In this document: in pieces, positions 37,457-45,996 of the stretch
Layout: every line of letters begins with the position of its first letter
Position numbering within the stretch: position 1 is the first letter of the stretch
From: an uncultured Eubacteriales bacterium
GTDB lineage: Bacteria; Bacillota; Clostridia; Oscillospirales; CAG-272
Direction: 5' to 3'
DNA: 64,000 bases
NCBI GenBank assembly: GCA_934373635.1
Contig: CAKROZ010000002.1
Coordinates: 164,224 to 228,223 of the forward strand
The notes under the pieces: model-generated
What the model saw: only the letters and a program-made list of their open reading frames with translations
Told to the model about the DNA's origin: nothing
Database searches by the model: none
Translations under genes and position numbers: made by a program

Positions 37457-38110
37457 TTAAATATCAAAACACTTTCGCATTGCTTTGTATTGTCCGAGCA
37501 CCAAAAGCGTTTCGTCTCCGGAAAGAATCGTGTCGGCGGTAACAACGGCATCGATTTTTCCGTTTTTCTTTGTAGCGATGATATTTACGTTGTATTTTCT
37601 GCGAATATCGATTTCCACAACGGATTTTCCCACCCATGCCGACGGAACGGAAACCTCGAATATCGAGCAGGAATCGTCGAGTTCTATGTAATCGAGAATG
37701 TGGTCGGATGTGTATCGGATTGCAGCCCATGTGGCAAGCTGTTTTTCGGGATAAATAATTTCGTCTGCGCCGTTACGCAGAAGAAATTTTGCCTGCACGT
37801 CCTGTTCTGCGCGAGACACCACCTTTTGCGCTCCCAATTCCTTTAATAAACAAGTCGTTTCAAGAGAGCTTTGAAAGTTGCCGCCGATGGTTACAATACA
37901 GACGTCGTAGTTTTTTACGCCGAGCGATTTCAATAGCGCTTCGTTTGTACTGTCGCCGATTTGTCCGTTCGTCACATAAGGCATAGCGTCGTTGACTCTT
38001 TCTTCGTTTTCGTCTACCGCCATGATTTCGTGTCCTAATTCGTGTAATTTCATTGCGATGTATTTTCCGAAACGTCCGAGACCTATCAATAAAACAGATT
38101 TTGTTTTCAT
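37457..38110 (-). CDS. ktrA: KtrA/TrkA-type potassium uptake regulatory subunit
   Basis: A 217-residue cytoplasmic RCK protein that gates the KtrB channel. The RCK-N nucleotide site is LLIGLGRFGKYIAMKLHELG with the acidic end of strand 2 (AVDEN). The C-terminal RCK-C half (VPSAWVGKSVVEIDIRRKYN) can bind c-di-AMP in this family. It lies 72 bp after ktrB and 155 bp before the sensor. Together they form a low-cost potassium uptake system. KtrA and TrkA cannot be told apart with confidence, but the single-RCK size fits KtrA. Confidence 0.9.
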   Translation of the reverse strand: MKTKSVLLIGLGRFGKYIAMKLHELGHEIMAVDENEERVNDAMPYVTNGQIGDSTNEALLKSLGVKNYDVCIVTIGGNFQSSLETTCLLKELGAQKVVSRAEQDVQAKFLLRNGADEIIYPEKQLATWAAIRYTSDHILDYIELDDSCSIFEVSVPSAWVGKSVVEIDIRRKYNVNIIATKKNGKIDAVVTADTILSGDETLLVLGQYKAMRKCFDI

Positions 38111-38182
38111 ATATAAAAACCTCCTTAACCGATTATAAAGACTTTTTTAGCAACCCTTAACCAAACCGATTTCAAGCGTCGG

Positions 38183-39511
38183 CTAACCGACAGCAATCGT
38201 ATCCGTCGGCAACTTTGCCGCTTGCTTTTTATTTGCCCCGAAAGCGGCATATATCAACGTCATTCCGCCGACGCGTCCGAAAAACATAGATAAAATCAAA
38301 ATCAATTTGGACGCCATTCCGAGCGTCGGGGTAATTCCGAGTGTAAGACCTACCGTGCCGACGGCGGAAGCGGTTTCGTAAAGGCAGGACGTAATAGGCA
38401 AACCTTCAATCGCGCTTATAGCCATTCCGCCTAATAAAAACAGGGTTATATACATTATAAATATCGCCGAAGCCGTCTTAACCGTTTCATCATCGACGCG
38501 CCGTTTCATCAGCTCCGCATTGTCTTTTTTTCTGAATACGGAAAAAGCGGAAGAAAATAAAACCGCTATCGTCGTCGTTTTCATACCGCCTGCGGTAGAA
38601 CCCGGCGAACCGCCTATCAACATAAGAATAATCATCAGGTATAATCCTGTATCGCTGATCGCCGTAAGATCTACCGTATTAAACCCTGCCGTCCTCGGCG
38701 TTACCGATTGAAACAAAGAAGCAAGTATTCGTTCTCCGACCGGTAAATCGCCGAATTCAAAAAAGAAGAAGTATATCGCGGGCAAAACAATAAGCGCGAC
38801 GGTTACAATCAATACCACTTTGCTTTGCATGCGATATTCTTTGATTCGCCACTTGTGTTTGCAAACGTCTTCCCATACCAAAAAACCGATACCGCCGATA
38901 ATAATCAGCAACATAATCGTAATATTGACGATGGGTTGCGCCGAATATTGCGTGATAGAAGTGAATTTGCCGCTTTTCGTCCCCATAATATCGAACCCTG
39001 CGTTGCAAAATGCCGACACGGAATGAAAAATCGACAGCCAAATTCCTTCGGCACCGTAATCTATACAAAATACGGGCATCATAACAAGCGCGCCGAGAAG
39101 TTCAATCAAAAATATACCTTTGATTATAAATCCGGTCAGGCGGACTATTCCGCTCACGTTTGGCGCAGAAATTGCATTTTTCATCGTTTCGCGGCTGAAC
39201 AGCCCGATTTTTTTGCCTGAAATAACGGCAAGAGCCACGGCGATAGTAACAACGCCCATGCCGCCGATTTGAATCAGCAATAATATAACGATTTGCCCGA
39301 ATATCGTCCAGTGCGTTGCCGTATCAAACACGATAAGTCCCGTTACGCATACGGCGGACGTCGAAGTAAAAAGGGCATCGATAAACGATGTCCATTCGTG
39401 AGTTCTTGAAGAAATCGGCAAGGTTAGTAAAAATGCGCCGAGCAGAATAACTCCCGCGAATCCTAATAATATTATCTGAAAGGATGATAGTTTCCTTTTT
39501 AGTATTCCCAT
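38183..39511 (-). CDS. ktrB: KtrB/TrkH-type potassium translocating subunit
   Basis: A 442-residue membrane protein of the SKT superfamily. Its four M1-P-M2 repeats show the selectivity-filter glycines: TSAVCVTGL, SAFCNAGFD, SVTPRTAGFN and ASAVGTVGL. The N-terminus (LKRKLSSFQIILLGFAGVIL) and a size of about 450 residues match KtrB rather than the larger TrkH. It is the first gene of the ktrB-ktrA-kdpD-kdpE operon. Base composition is lower in G+C than the flanking genes. Confidence 0.92.
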   Translation of the reverse strand: MGILKRKLSSFQIILLGFAGVILLGAFLLTLPISSRTHEWTSFIDALFTSTSAVCVTGLIVFDTATHWTIFGQIVILLLIQIGGMGVVTIAVALAVISGKKIGLFSRETMKNAISAPNVSGIVRLTGFIIKGIFLIELLGALVMMPVFCIDYGAEGIWLSIFHSVSAFCNAGFDIMGTKSGKFTSITQYSAQPIVNITIMLLIIIGGIGFLVWEDVCKHKWRIKEYRMQSKVVLIVTVALIVLPAIYFFFFEFGDLPVGERILASLFQSVTPRTAGFNTVDLTAISDTGLYLMIILMLIGGSPGSTAGGMKTTTIAVLFSSAFSVFRKKDNAELMKRRVDDETVKTASAIFIMYITLFLLGGMAISAIEGLPITSCLYETASAVGTVGLTLGITPTLGMASKLILILSMFFGRVGGMTLIYAAFGANKKQAAKLPTDTIAVG

Positions 39512-39541
39512 GCAAAAGCCTCGATTCCGTTTATTGGTATC

Positions 39542-39606
39542 ATAATATCATTTTTTTCATAAAGATAGCATTAGGATTCTCGTGAAAGGTATTAAGATTG
39601 TATAAA
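39542..39606 (-). promoter_or_regulatory. Putative KdpE-activated promoter of the ktr operon
   Basis: Minus strand direct repeat TTTATAC (39600-39606) and TTAATAC (39589-39595), spaced by one helical turn (11 bp), resembles KdpE targets. A TATTAT -10 lies at 39542-39547 with no good -35, which fits activator dependence. Confidence 0.45.
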
Positions 39607-39760
39607 GATTACAAGCAATATATATTCATCTTTTCTTTATGAAAAAAGGTTTTCGGATGAAATGATGTGAGCCTTTCTTTTTCGTTTGAAAGCGCAATTC
39701 TATAATTTAGTTTTAATAATTCCCTATAACAACTCCGCTTTATCGCTTCGCTCTTTTTTC

Positions 39761-40600
39761 TCAAATCAAAATTTCCCATTTTCCGTAGCGCTTGCCACTT
39801 TCGCGACGGATATAATTTTTATCCCGTAACGATCTTATCATTCGTTTGATCGTCGCGATGGATCTTCCCGTGGCTTCTACCATTTCTTGCTGTTTTATCA
39901 TTGGGTTCTTTGCAATCAATTTTAAAACCGCAAGTTCTTCCAATGTGCAGTTCAAAGTATCCAATTGATACTTTGGAGCTTTTGGGTAGATACTTTGGGA
40001 AGTGCTTCCGCCCGCAGGATCAATGTGCATGCAGCGGTACTTCAGTTCGTAATTTGTACCGAGCAGAAGATTGGAAAAAAACAATTCCAAAAATTTCGTC
40101 GTGGAGCGAATGCCTTTTTGCAAATTGTTATAGTTTGCTCGGACCAATGCATTGTGAAAATACAAAGAGTTTACACGAAACGCATCGTTATTGACACGCA
40201 ACCCGAAGGTTTTCATGTATTTTATCATAAACACGGCTGTGGCTCTTGTATTGCCCTCACCGAAGGGGTGGATCTGCCAAATATCCGATGCAAATTTTGC
40301 AAGGTGCTTTACCGCCGCTTCAACCGACAGCCCCTCATAAGTGAATTGCTTTTCCGTCGCAAAATCATAGTCTAAAGTTGCTTTTATGCTGTTTCAATCT
40401 GCATAAATTACGGTATCGCCGTCCAACACCCACTCTTTCTTTGTGATGTTGTACCGTCTGATCTGTCCTGCGTGATCAAACACCCCCTCAAAATTTGCAC
40501 CTCATTTCCTGCTTGGTGATTTCGGCTCCATCGACGCTTAACGTACAAAGCTTACCTGCGGCATAAGAGTGAAAATGGCAAGAATTGTTTACAAATAATG
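39761..40600 (-). pseudogene. Broken Fic-domain protein gene (frameshift and in-frame stop)
   Basis: The last 157 codons are open (MFMIKYMKTFGLRVNNDAFR, ending with a winged-helix region, KNPMIKQQEMVEATGRSIAT). Upstream in the same frame lies the Fic core (DIWQIHPFGEGNTRATAV; HPFx-EGNTR), which AMPylates target proteins, but a TGA at 40394-40396 interrupts it. Farther upstream the coding sequence (FEGVFDHAGQIRRYNITKKE) is joined to its start part by a +1 frameshift near 40493. The gene therefore cannot make the whole enzyme. The 5' limit near 40600 is approximate. Confidence 0.8.
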
Positions 40601-40644
40601 CGTTAAAGTGACTTGCTTGCCGTACGATGCCGAAGCTCGTCCGC

Positions 40645-40871
40645 TTACAGTTCTTCCGCCTTAAATGTTGTATACCCCTCGTAATAATAGCTATGGTCGA
40701 TGCCTTTCCTATCGACTTCACGGCTATCCACATCATCGGTCAGTGCGTTTTTCAAAATGTATCGAGCATACCGCTTTCAAAAAGCGCAAGCGCCGCTTTC
40801 TTGCCGATGCGTTCTTCTTAGCGGGCAAGGTCGGCGGAATTTGTCAGTCCCAATTTATTTTCAAGTGCCAT
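40645..40871 (-). pseudogene. Second Fic gene remnant with large internal deletion
   Basis: Begins MALENKLGLTNSADLAR, then an in-frame stop, then [20 protein letters not shown], the usual start of Fic/DOC family proteins. It joins, in another frame, to [20 protein letters not shown] and [19 protein letters not shown], the usual end. The middle of about 120 codons including the Fic motif is missing. It sits just upstream of the other Fic pseudogene on the same strand. Confidence 0.7.
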
Positions 40872-40884
40872 ATCACGCCTCTGA

Positions 40885-40945
40885 ATGATCGCTTCGCTCT
40901 TTTTTCGCTGTTCCGTACGGGGTCAGACCATTCTTAATTACAAAA
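40885..40945. repeat. Dispersed repeat at the right edge of the island
   Basis: ATCGCTTCGCTCTTTTTTCG and the following GGGGTC and ATTCTTAATT match parts of the element at 19550-19660. A shorter copy (TCGCTTCGCTCTTTTTTC) is at about 39743. This marks the junction between A+T-richer island DNA and pncB. Confidence 0.5.
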
Positions 40946-42388
40946 TTATTTTTTTGAGTTTTCGGCGAGGAGCTTTTGCTTGATGTCCCAAAGCTTCTTT
41001 GAAAGGTCGACGTAGTAGCGGTGGGGATTCTCGAAGCGTTTGACCTCATCCCAAAGCGTCATAATCTGCGCCTTGCAATAGGTGCGGATGTCGTCGATGT
41101 CGGGGGAGGCGTACACGCACTCGCCGTTTTTGAAAACGGGGACGAGAAGCTCCTTCGCGGTGTAATCGGTACAGGTCTTTCGCTTCCATGTTTCGACAGG
41201 GTCAAAAAGCTCGAGCGGCTCGCTTTCGTCAACGGTCTCGTCATAAACGCACATGAGGTCGGCGGTCGCGGTACCCGTCGCTTTGTCGTAGATGCGGTAG
41301 ACCTTTTTGAAATGGGGATTGGTGATTTTTTCGGGATTTTCCGATATTTTAATCTTCGGGACGACGACGCCGTTTTCTTCCTTGGCGACAAGCTTATACA
41401 CGCCGCCGAAGACGGGGTCGGATTTCGCGGTGATGAGACGCTCGCCGACGCCGAAGGAATCAATCTTCGCCCCCTGCTGAATGATGTCGCGAATGATGCT
41501 TTCGTCAAGGGAATTGGAGACGACGATTTTACAATCGGTAAAGCCCGCTTCGTCGAGCATTTTTCTCGCCTTTTTGGTCAGGTAGGCGATGTCGCCCGAG
41601 TCGAGGCGGATGCCGCAATGGGTGATGCCCATCGGGACAAGAACCTCGCGAAAAGCGCGGATGGCATTCGGTACGCCCGAACGGAGGACGTCATAGGTAT
41701 CGACGAGAAGCGTCGCGTTCTGCGGATAGATGCGGCAATAGGCGACGAACGCCTCATACTCGCTGTCGAACATCTGCACCCACGAATGTGCCATCGTGCC
41801 CGTGGCGGGGATGCCGTACACCTTATCCGAAACGGTGCAGGCGGTCGCGGCACAGCCGCCGATATAAGCGGCGCGGGCACCGAGAATCGCGCCGTCGCTT
41901 CCCTGCGCGCGGCGGGAGCCGAACTCGGCGACGGGACGGCCCGCCGCGGCACGGACGACACGGTTCGCCTTGGTGGCAATGAGGGACTGGTGATTCAGCG
42001 CGAGGAGAACGTAGGTCTCAATAAACTGCGCTTCAATCGACGGGGCGCGCACGGTGAGAATCGGCTCCCCCGGGAAAACGGGCGTCCCCTCGGGCACGGC
42101 GTAAATATCGCCCGTGAAGCGGAAGCCTGCAAGATAGGAGAGAAATCCTTCGGAGAAAATTCCCTTTCCGCGGAGGAAATCGATGTCGGAGGAGGTGAAA
42201 TGCAGGTTCTTGATATAGTCAATGACCTGCTCGAGACCCGCCGCGATCGCGAAGCCGCCGCCGTCGGGGATCTTACGGAAGAAGACATCGAAATAGGCGA
42301 TCTCATCCCCCTTGCCGAGCTCGAAATAGCCGTTGCCCATCGTAAGCTCGTAATAGTCGCACAGCAGAGTATAATTTCTTTCGTTCAT
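40946..42388 (-). CDS. pncB: Nicotinate phosphoribosyltransferase
   Basis: A 480-residue enzyme that makes nicotinate mononucleotide from nicotinate, PRPP and ATP, the first step of the NAD salvage pathway. It starts NYTLLCDYYELTMGNGYFE. It has the phosphohistidine region (VAEFGSRRAQGSD), the DTYDVLRSG motif and GIRLDSGDIAYL and GVGERLITAKSDPVFGGVYK in the ribose-phosphate half. Length fits the longer Firmicutes type. It is the last gene of a run ruvX - PTS IIC-like - pncB, 45 bp after the membrane gene. Confidence 0.93.
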   Translation of the reverse strand: MNERNYTLLCDYYELTMGNGYFELGKGDEIAYFDVFFRKIPDGGGFAIAAGLEQVIDYIKNLHFTSSDIDFLRGKGIFSEGFLSYLAGFRFTGDIYAVPEGTPVFPGEPILTVRAPSIEAQFIETYVLLALNHQSLIATKANRVVRAAAGRPVAEFGSRRAQGSDGAILGARAAYIGGCAATACTVSDKVYGIPATGTMAHSWVQMFDSEYEAFVAYCRIYPQNATLLVDTYDVLRSGVPNAIRAFREVLVPMGITHCGIRLDSGDIAYLTKKARKMLDEAGFTDCKIVVSNSLDESIIRDIIQQGAKIDSFGVGERLITAKSDPVFGGVYKLVAKEENGVVVPKIKISENPEKITNPHFKKVYRIYDKATGTATADLMCVYDETVDESEPLELFDPVETWKRKTCTDYTAKELLVPVFKNGECVYASPDIDDIRTYCKAQIMTLWDEVKRFENPHRYYVDLSKKLWDIKQKLLAENSKK

Positions 42389-42433
42389 GGTGATCCTCTT
42401 TTCTTATCGGGAAAACATGTGTTTTTGAAGGAA

Positions 42434-43504
42434 TCAAAGCTCGAGCTTCATATCGCCCTCGCGGATCCAACCGAAGCGGCGCATCCCCTCGGAAAACAGG
42501 AGGGAGAGCACGGCGGGAAGGACGATGCAGGTCAAAAGGACGCCGACGATCGAATTCGCCGTAAAGCCCATATCGGTGAAGATGCCGATCGGTCCGACGA
42601 GTCCGCAGGTGCCCATGCCCGCGCTGACGCCCGTACATTCGAGCTTGAAAAGGCAGGTAGCGATCGGCCCCGTGATTGCCGCGGCGAGCGTCGGGGGGAT
42701 CCAGATCTGCGGGCGCTTGACGATATTGCCCATCTGGAGCATGGAGGTACCGAGCCCCTGCGCGACCACGCCGCCCCACCGATTCTCACGGAAGGAGATC
42801 ACGGCGAAGCCGACCATCTGTGCACAACAACCCGCGGTCGCGGCGCCGCCCGCAAGACCCGTGATGCCGATCATCGCGCAGATCGCCGCGGAGCTGATCG
42901 GCAGGGTGAGAATGACGCCGACGACGACCGAGAGGATGATGCCCATTAAGAAGGGCATGACCTTCGTGGTCTCGTTGATGAAATTGCCGAGCCCGTAGAC
43001 GACCCACGCGATGGCCGGGCAGATCAGGGCGGCAAGTCCGACGCCGGTGAAGATCGTGACGACGGGGGTCACGAGAATATCGATCTTCGTTTCCTTCGAG
43101 ACCATTTTTCCGATCTCGACGGCGACGAGGGTACAGAGGAACGCGCCCGCGGGCCCTGCCGTGACCGTCTTTTCCACGCCGTCAAGCAGGAAGACGGTGG
43201 AAATCCCGTTCCCCGCCAGCCCGACGGCTCCCGCGGAGAAGAGGACGAGGGGCGGTGCCTTCAATGCGGTGGCGACCGCGATGCCGAGGACGGCGCCCGT
43301 CGCGAGGTTCGCATACTTCGCCATCTCGGCGAGGACGCTCCAGCCTATGTAGGTATTCAGCGTGGAAAAGATGGTGCCGATGAGCAGCGAAGCGAACAAT
43401 CCGAGTGCCATCGTTCCCATGGCGTCCACGAAGTAGAGCTTCGGCGAGAGGGTGATGTTCTTTCGCTTGAGGAACGCGCGAAAGCCTTTGGTTTCTTCTT
43501 TCAT
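42434..43504 (-). CDS. PTS IIC-like membrane transporter
   Basis: A 356-residue polytopic membrane protein with Gly/Ala-rich helices (MALGLFASLLIGTIFSTLN; FSAGAVGLAGNGISTVFLL; LPISSAAICAMIGITGLAGG). Its pattern matches the stand-alone 'PTS sugar transporter subunit IIC' proteins (PTS_EIIC_2 type) of Firmicutes. There is no EIIA or EIIB partner here, so phosphotransfer is doubtful and it may act as a plain permease. It overlaps ruvX by 4 bp (ATGA) and is followed by pncB. A link to nicotinate uptake is possible but only inferred from position. Confidence 0.65.
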   Translation of the reverse strand: MKEETKGFRAFLKRKNITLSPKLYFVDAMGTMALGLFASLLIGTIFSTLNTYIGWSVLAEMAKYANLATGAVLGIAVATALKAPPLVLFSAGAVGLAGNGISTVFLLDGVEKTVTAGPAGAFLCTLVAVEIGKMVSKETKIDILVTPVVTIFTGVGLAALICPAIAWVVYGLGNFINETTKVMPFLMGIILSVVVGVILTLPISSAAICAMIGITGLAGGAATAGCCAQMVGFAVISFRENRWGGVVAQGLGTSMLQMGNIVKRPQIWIPPTLAAAITGPIATCLFKLECTGVSAGMGTCGLVGPIGIFTDMGFTANSIVGVLLTCIVLPAVLSLLFSEGMRRFGWIREGDMKLEL

Positions 43505-43956
43505 GTCTTTGTTTCCTTTATGTTTTTTTTGCGCCGTTCGGCGTCAATGTAATCCTGTAGGATGATCTCGGCGGAGAGGGTATCGACCGCCTCGCGCCGC
43601 CGCTTTCCGTAGGTCTCGGTCGCGCCGAGGTAGCGATACGCCGCCATCGTCGTCATGCGCTCGTCCGAAAGCTCGACGGGCAGTGAGGTCAGCTCCGAGA
43701 GGAGGGAGACGAAGGTACGCACCGTGCGGGCGCGCTCCCCTTCCGTGCCGTCCATGTTCTTCGGCAGACCGACGACGATCTTCACACAGCCGCGCGACTC
43801 GGCTTCCCTTGCCACGCGGAGCGCGGTATTCTTCATGCCACCTTCCTTCACGGTGGCGATACCGCTCGCGAGAGTGCCGCTCGCGTCACATTCCGAGAGT
43901 CCCGTGCGGACGTCCCCGTAATCGACGCCGAGATATTTTCCGTGTCCTTTTTCCAT
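43501..43956 (-). CDS. ruvX: Putative Holliday junction resolvase / pre-16S rRNA nuclease YqgF
   Basis: A 151-residue RNase H-fold nuclease. It has the YLGVDYGDVRTGLSECD motif near the start (first catalytic Asp), KIVVGLPKNMDGTEGERA with its PxxxxG pattern, and SDERMTTMAA, the family's second acidic motif. The ATG at 43954-43956 is used here; a GTG six bases upstream is possible and neither has a strong ribosome-binding site. First gene of the operon with the IIC-like gene and pncB, driven by the promoter at 44013. Confidence 0.93.
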   Translation of the reverse strand: MEKGHGKYLGVDYGDVRTGLSECDASGTLASGIATVKEGGMKNTALRVAREAESRGCVKIVVGLPKNMDGTEGERARTVRTFVSLLSELTSLPVELSDERMTTMAAYRYLGATETYGKRRREAVDTLSAEIILQDYIDAERRKKNIKETKT

Positions 43957-44012
43957 TCTCACCGCGGCGTTTTGCCGTCGTCCTTTCCGGGAGAGCCCGA
44001 TTTCCTTGTCCT

Positions 44013-44041
44013 ATTATACTATTCTTTCCCTGTTCTGTCAA
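44013..44041 (-). promoter_or_regulatory. Perfect sigma-A promoter for ruvX operon
   Basis: Minus strand TTGACA (44036-44041), 17-bp spacer, TATAAT (44013-44018), directly divergent from the PPIase-like lipoprotein promoter. Confidence 0.85.
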
Positions 44042-44080
44042 GTTTTTTCTCGTTTTTGTTGAGTTTTTTCTTCTTTGCAC

Positions 44081-44110
44081 TTGATTTTCGATTTCAGGGT
44101 ATGGTATACT
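44081..44110 (+). promoter_or_regulatory. Sigma-A promoter for the PPIase-like lipoprotein
   Basis: TTGATT (44081-44086), 18-bp spacer, TATACT (44105-44110). Confidence 0.55.
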
Positions 44111-44137
44111 AAAAAAAACTTTTTCTGCGGAGTGTCT

Positions 44138-45241
44138 ATGAAAAAAAGGTTCGGAATTTTTTGTCTTCTGCTCGCGCTTCTTTTCTCTCTCGTCGGATGT
44201 GGAAAGGATACGGAATACCCGCCCGTAGAGAGCACCGTGGAGGAGCGGGAGACCGTCATGACGCTGACGGACGGCAACCGCGCGATCGACGTCCCCTACG
44301 AGCTTTACCGCGCGCTGTTCCTCACCTATCGCGAGGAGTTCGACGGCGGGGACGTGTCCCTTTGGGCAAAAGAGGGGAGCGACGCGCTCCTCGAGGCGAT
44401 CTCGAAAAAGATCGTCGGGCGTGTCTCGGAAATTTACGCGGCGATCTCGGTCGCGCGGGACATCGGCTTCGACGCCTACGGAAAAGAGGCGGAGGACAAG
44501 ATCAAAGCCTACATCAAGGCGGGTGTCGAGGGCGGCTACATCGACGGGATGAGCGTCGAGGGGCACGGCACCTACGAAGCCTACCTTGCGTATCTCGAAA
44601 GTATGCATCTCAATTATTCGGTTCAGGTACTTCTTTTCCGTTATTTGATCTCCCTTCGCGCCGTGCAGGACTATTATCTCGGCACGGTGGACGAATACGG
44701 AAACGAGGTGACAGCCCCCGTGCTCGTACCGACCGAAGAGGAGCTTCGCGACTTCTATTTCGGGGAGGAGAGCGTGCGCGTCCTCCGCATTTTCCTTGAC
44801 GGAAAAAGCTATACGGCAGAGCATGCCAAAAAGATCCGCGACACCATCGCAGGAAAGAAGAGCGAGTCCGCCGTCGCCGCCTACATGATCGGTCAGACGA
44901 CGATGCCCGGGAGCGAAGTGCGCAAGGGATATACCTTCGGGCGCTACACGCTGGAATCCGCCTATTACGAAGAGGTGACGCGTGCGGCGTTTGCCCTTTC
45001 CGTCGGGGAGACCTCCGCGCCGATCGCCACGAGCACGGGTGCGGAGACGGGGTATTATATTCTGTACCGCGGTGCGAAGAGCGAAGAAAATTTCGCGGAT
45101 GCGAAAGACTCAATCAAGGAAAACTATTTACAGAATGAGGTCGGCAAAACTCTCGCCGCAAAGCGGGATTCGCTCGGAAAAAGTGCAAAAATGACAAAAA
45201 CGGTTGACATTTTGTCTGTTCTCGGAGGAGAAAACGCATGA
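44138..45241 (+). CDS. PpiC/SurA-like lipoprotein foldase
   Basis: A 367-residue lipoprotein (start MKKRFGIFCLLLALLFSL, lipobox LVGC, Cys19) preceded by GCGGAG. A helical N-terminal part (SurA_N-like, IVGRVSEIYAAISVARDIGF, VEGHGTYEAYLAYLE) is followed by a parvulin-like region: VRVLRIFLDGKSYTAEHAKK, then FALSVGETSAPIATSTG and GYYILYRG. These are the hallmarks of rotamase folds, so a role in folding exported proteins (PrsA-like) is likely. The catalytic parvulin histidines are not obvious, so it may act as a chaperone only. It overlaps the next gene by 4 bp (ATGA) and is coupled to it. Confidence 0.7.
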   Translation: MKKRFGIFCLLLALLFSLVGCGKDTEYPPVESTVEERETVMTLTDGNRAIDVPYELYRALFLTYREEFDGGDVSLWAKEGSDALLEAISKKIVGRVSEIYAAISVARDIGFDAYGKEAEDKIKAYIKAGVEGGYIDGMSVEGHGTYEAYLAYLESMHLNYSVQVLLFRYLISLRAVQDYYLGTVDEYGNEVTAPVLVPTEEELRDFYFGEESVRVLRIFLDGKSYTAEHAKKIRDTIAGKKSESAVAAYMIGQTTMPGSEVRKGYTFGRYTLESAYYEEVTRAAFALSVGETSAPIATSTGAETGYYILYRGAKSEENFADAKDSIKENYLQNEVGKTLAAKRDSLGKSAKMTKTVDILSVLGGENA

Positions 45242-45762
45242 GACGCGCGCAATACAACGATTGCAGCGAAGAGGAGTTTCTCGCGAAGACGGTCAGCCTT
45301 TCCAAGCATACGATCTCCGAAGATCTGCTGATCTCTTCCCTGTTCGCTTACCTGTCCGAGAATTTCCGCGGGGTGTATCACACGGAGGAGATCGAGGTCG
45401 CGGGCGGATATCTGCACTTCGCGCCCGAGGGCTTTGCCTACTGTCTGCGCCATCTTCTGCGCGCGGGTGAGGAGCACGGGAGTGTCGGCATCTCTTATCA
45501 TTCGAAGCCGTCGCCCGTTTTATGCTTATCTTTACCGCGGGTCATTCTTCTGACGGACGACATAAAGCGGGAGATCCGCAGTGTCGCGGCTTCTTCCGAC
45601 ATTTCTTTTTACGGGCTCGGAGACAACCGCTTCTGCCTGCGGTTCGACCCGGCGGAGCGCCTGCATCTCTCGGTCTACGCGCCCGTGGAGGACATTCTCC
45701 TTGCCGCATTTTCGCGGATGCTGTCTTCCATCGCGCCGAAAAAGAAGGGGGCGGATCGGTAG
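45238..45762 (+). CDS. Unknown protein coupled to the foldase lipoprotein
   Basis: A 174-residue cytoplasmic-looking protein that I do not recognise. No signal peptide or membrane helix. It begins MRRAQYNDCSEEEFLAKTVS and has short hydrophobic beta strands (LLISSLFAYL, VLCLSLPRVILLTDDI) and AYCLRHLLRAGEEHGSVGIS. It ends in a basic tail (APKKKGADR). The layout vaguely resembles a degenerate GHKL/anti-sigma ATPase but no ATP boxes can be seen. Its start overlaps the stop of the foldase gene, so they are co-translated. It is followed by a terminator, then spoIVB. Confidence 0.55.
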   Translation: MRRAQYNDCSEEEFLAKTVSLSKHTISEDLLISSLFAYLSENFRGVYHTEEIEVAGGYLHFAPEGFAYCLRHLLRAGEEHGSVGISYHSKPSPVLCLSLPRVILLTDDIKREIRSVAASSDISFYGLGDNRFCLRFDPAERLHLSVYAPVEDILLAAFSRMLSSIAPKKKGADR

Positions 45763-45862
45763 CCTTCGGAGGAAAGGAGCTTTCGTTTTCGGCATTTTTC
45801 GACAGAGGTCGCTCGGGGGAGCGCTATCTTTCACTTTTCCATATTTTGTATTTTTTCACGCA

Positions 45863-45897
45863 GCGAGGAGCAAATTTCGGTTTGCTTCTCGCTTTTT
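45863..45897 (+). terminator. Terminator before spoIVB
   Basis: GCGAGGAGCAAA (45863-45874) pairs with TTTGCTTCTCGC (45881-45892, one G-U), followed by TTTTTG. Confidence 0.85.
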
Positions 45898-45996
45898 GTT
45901 TTCCCTTATTTTGTTACACATATCGGACGGCGTTTTTGCGCAAGTTAACAACGTGGCAAATCTGTTGCCGAGTATTCCGAAAAGGATTGTGTGACG

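Noticed and set aside
39512..39760. c-di-AMP (ydaO-type) riboswitch before ktrB
   Set aside because: The short leader and its sequence do not show the conserved ydaO core; a KdpE-type operator is the better reading.
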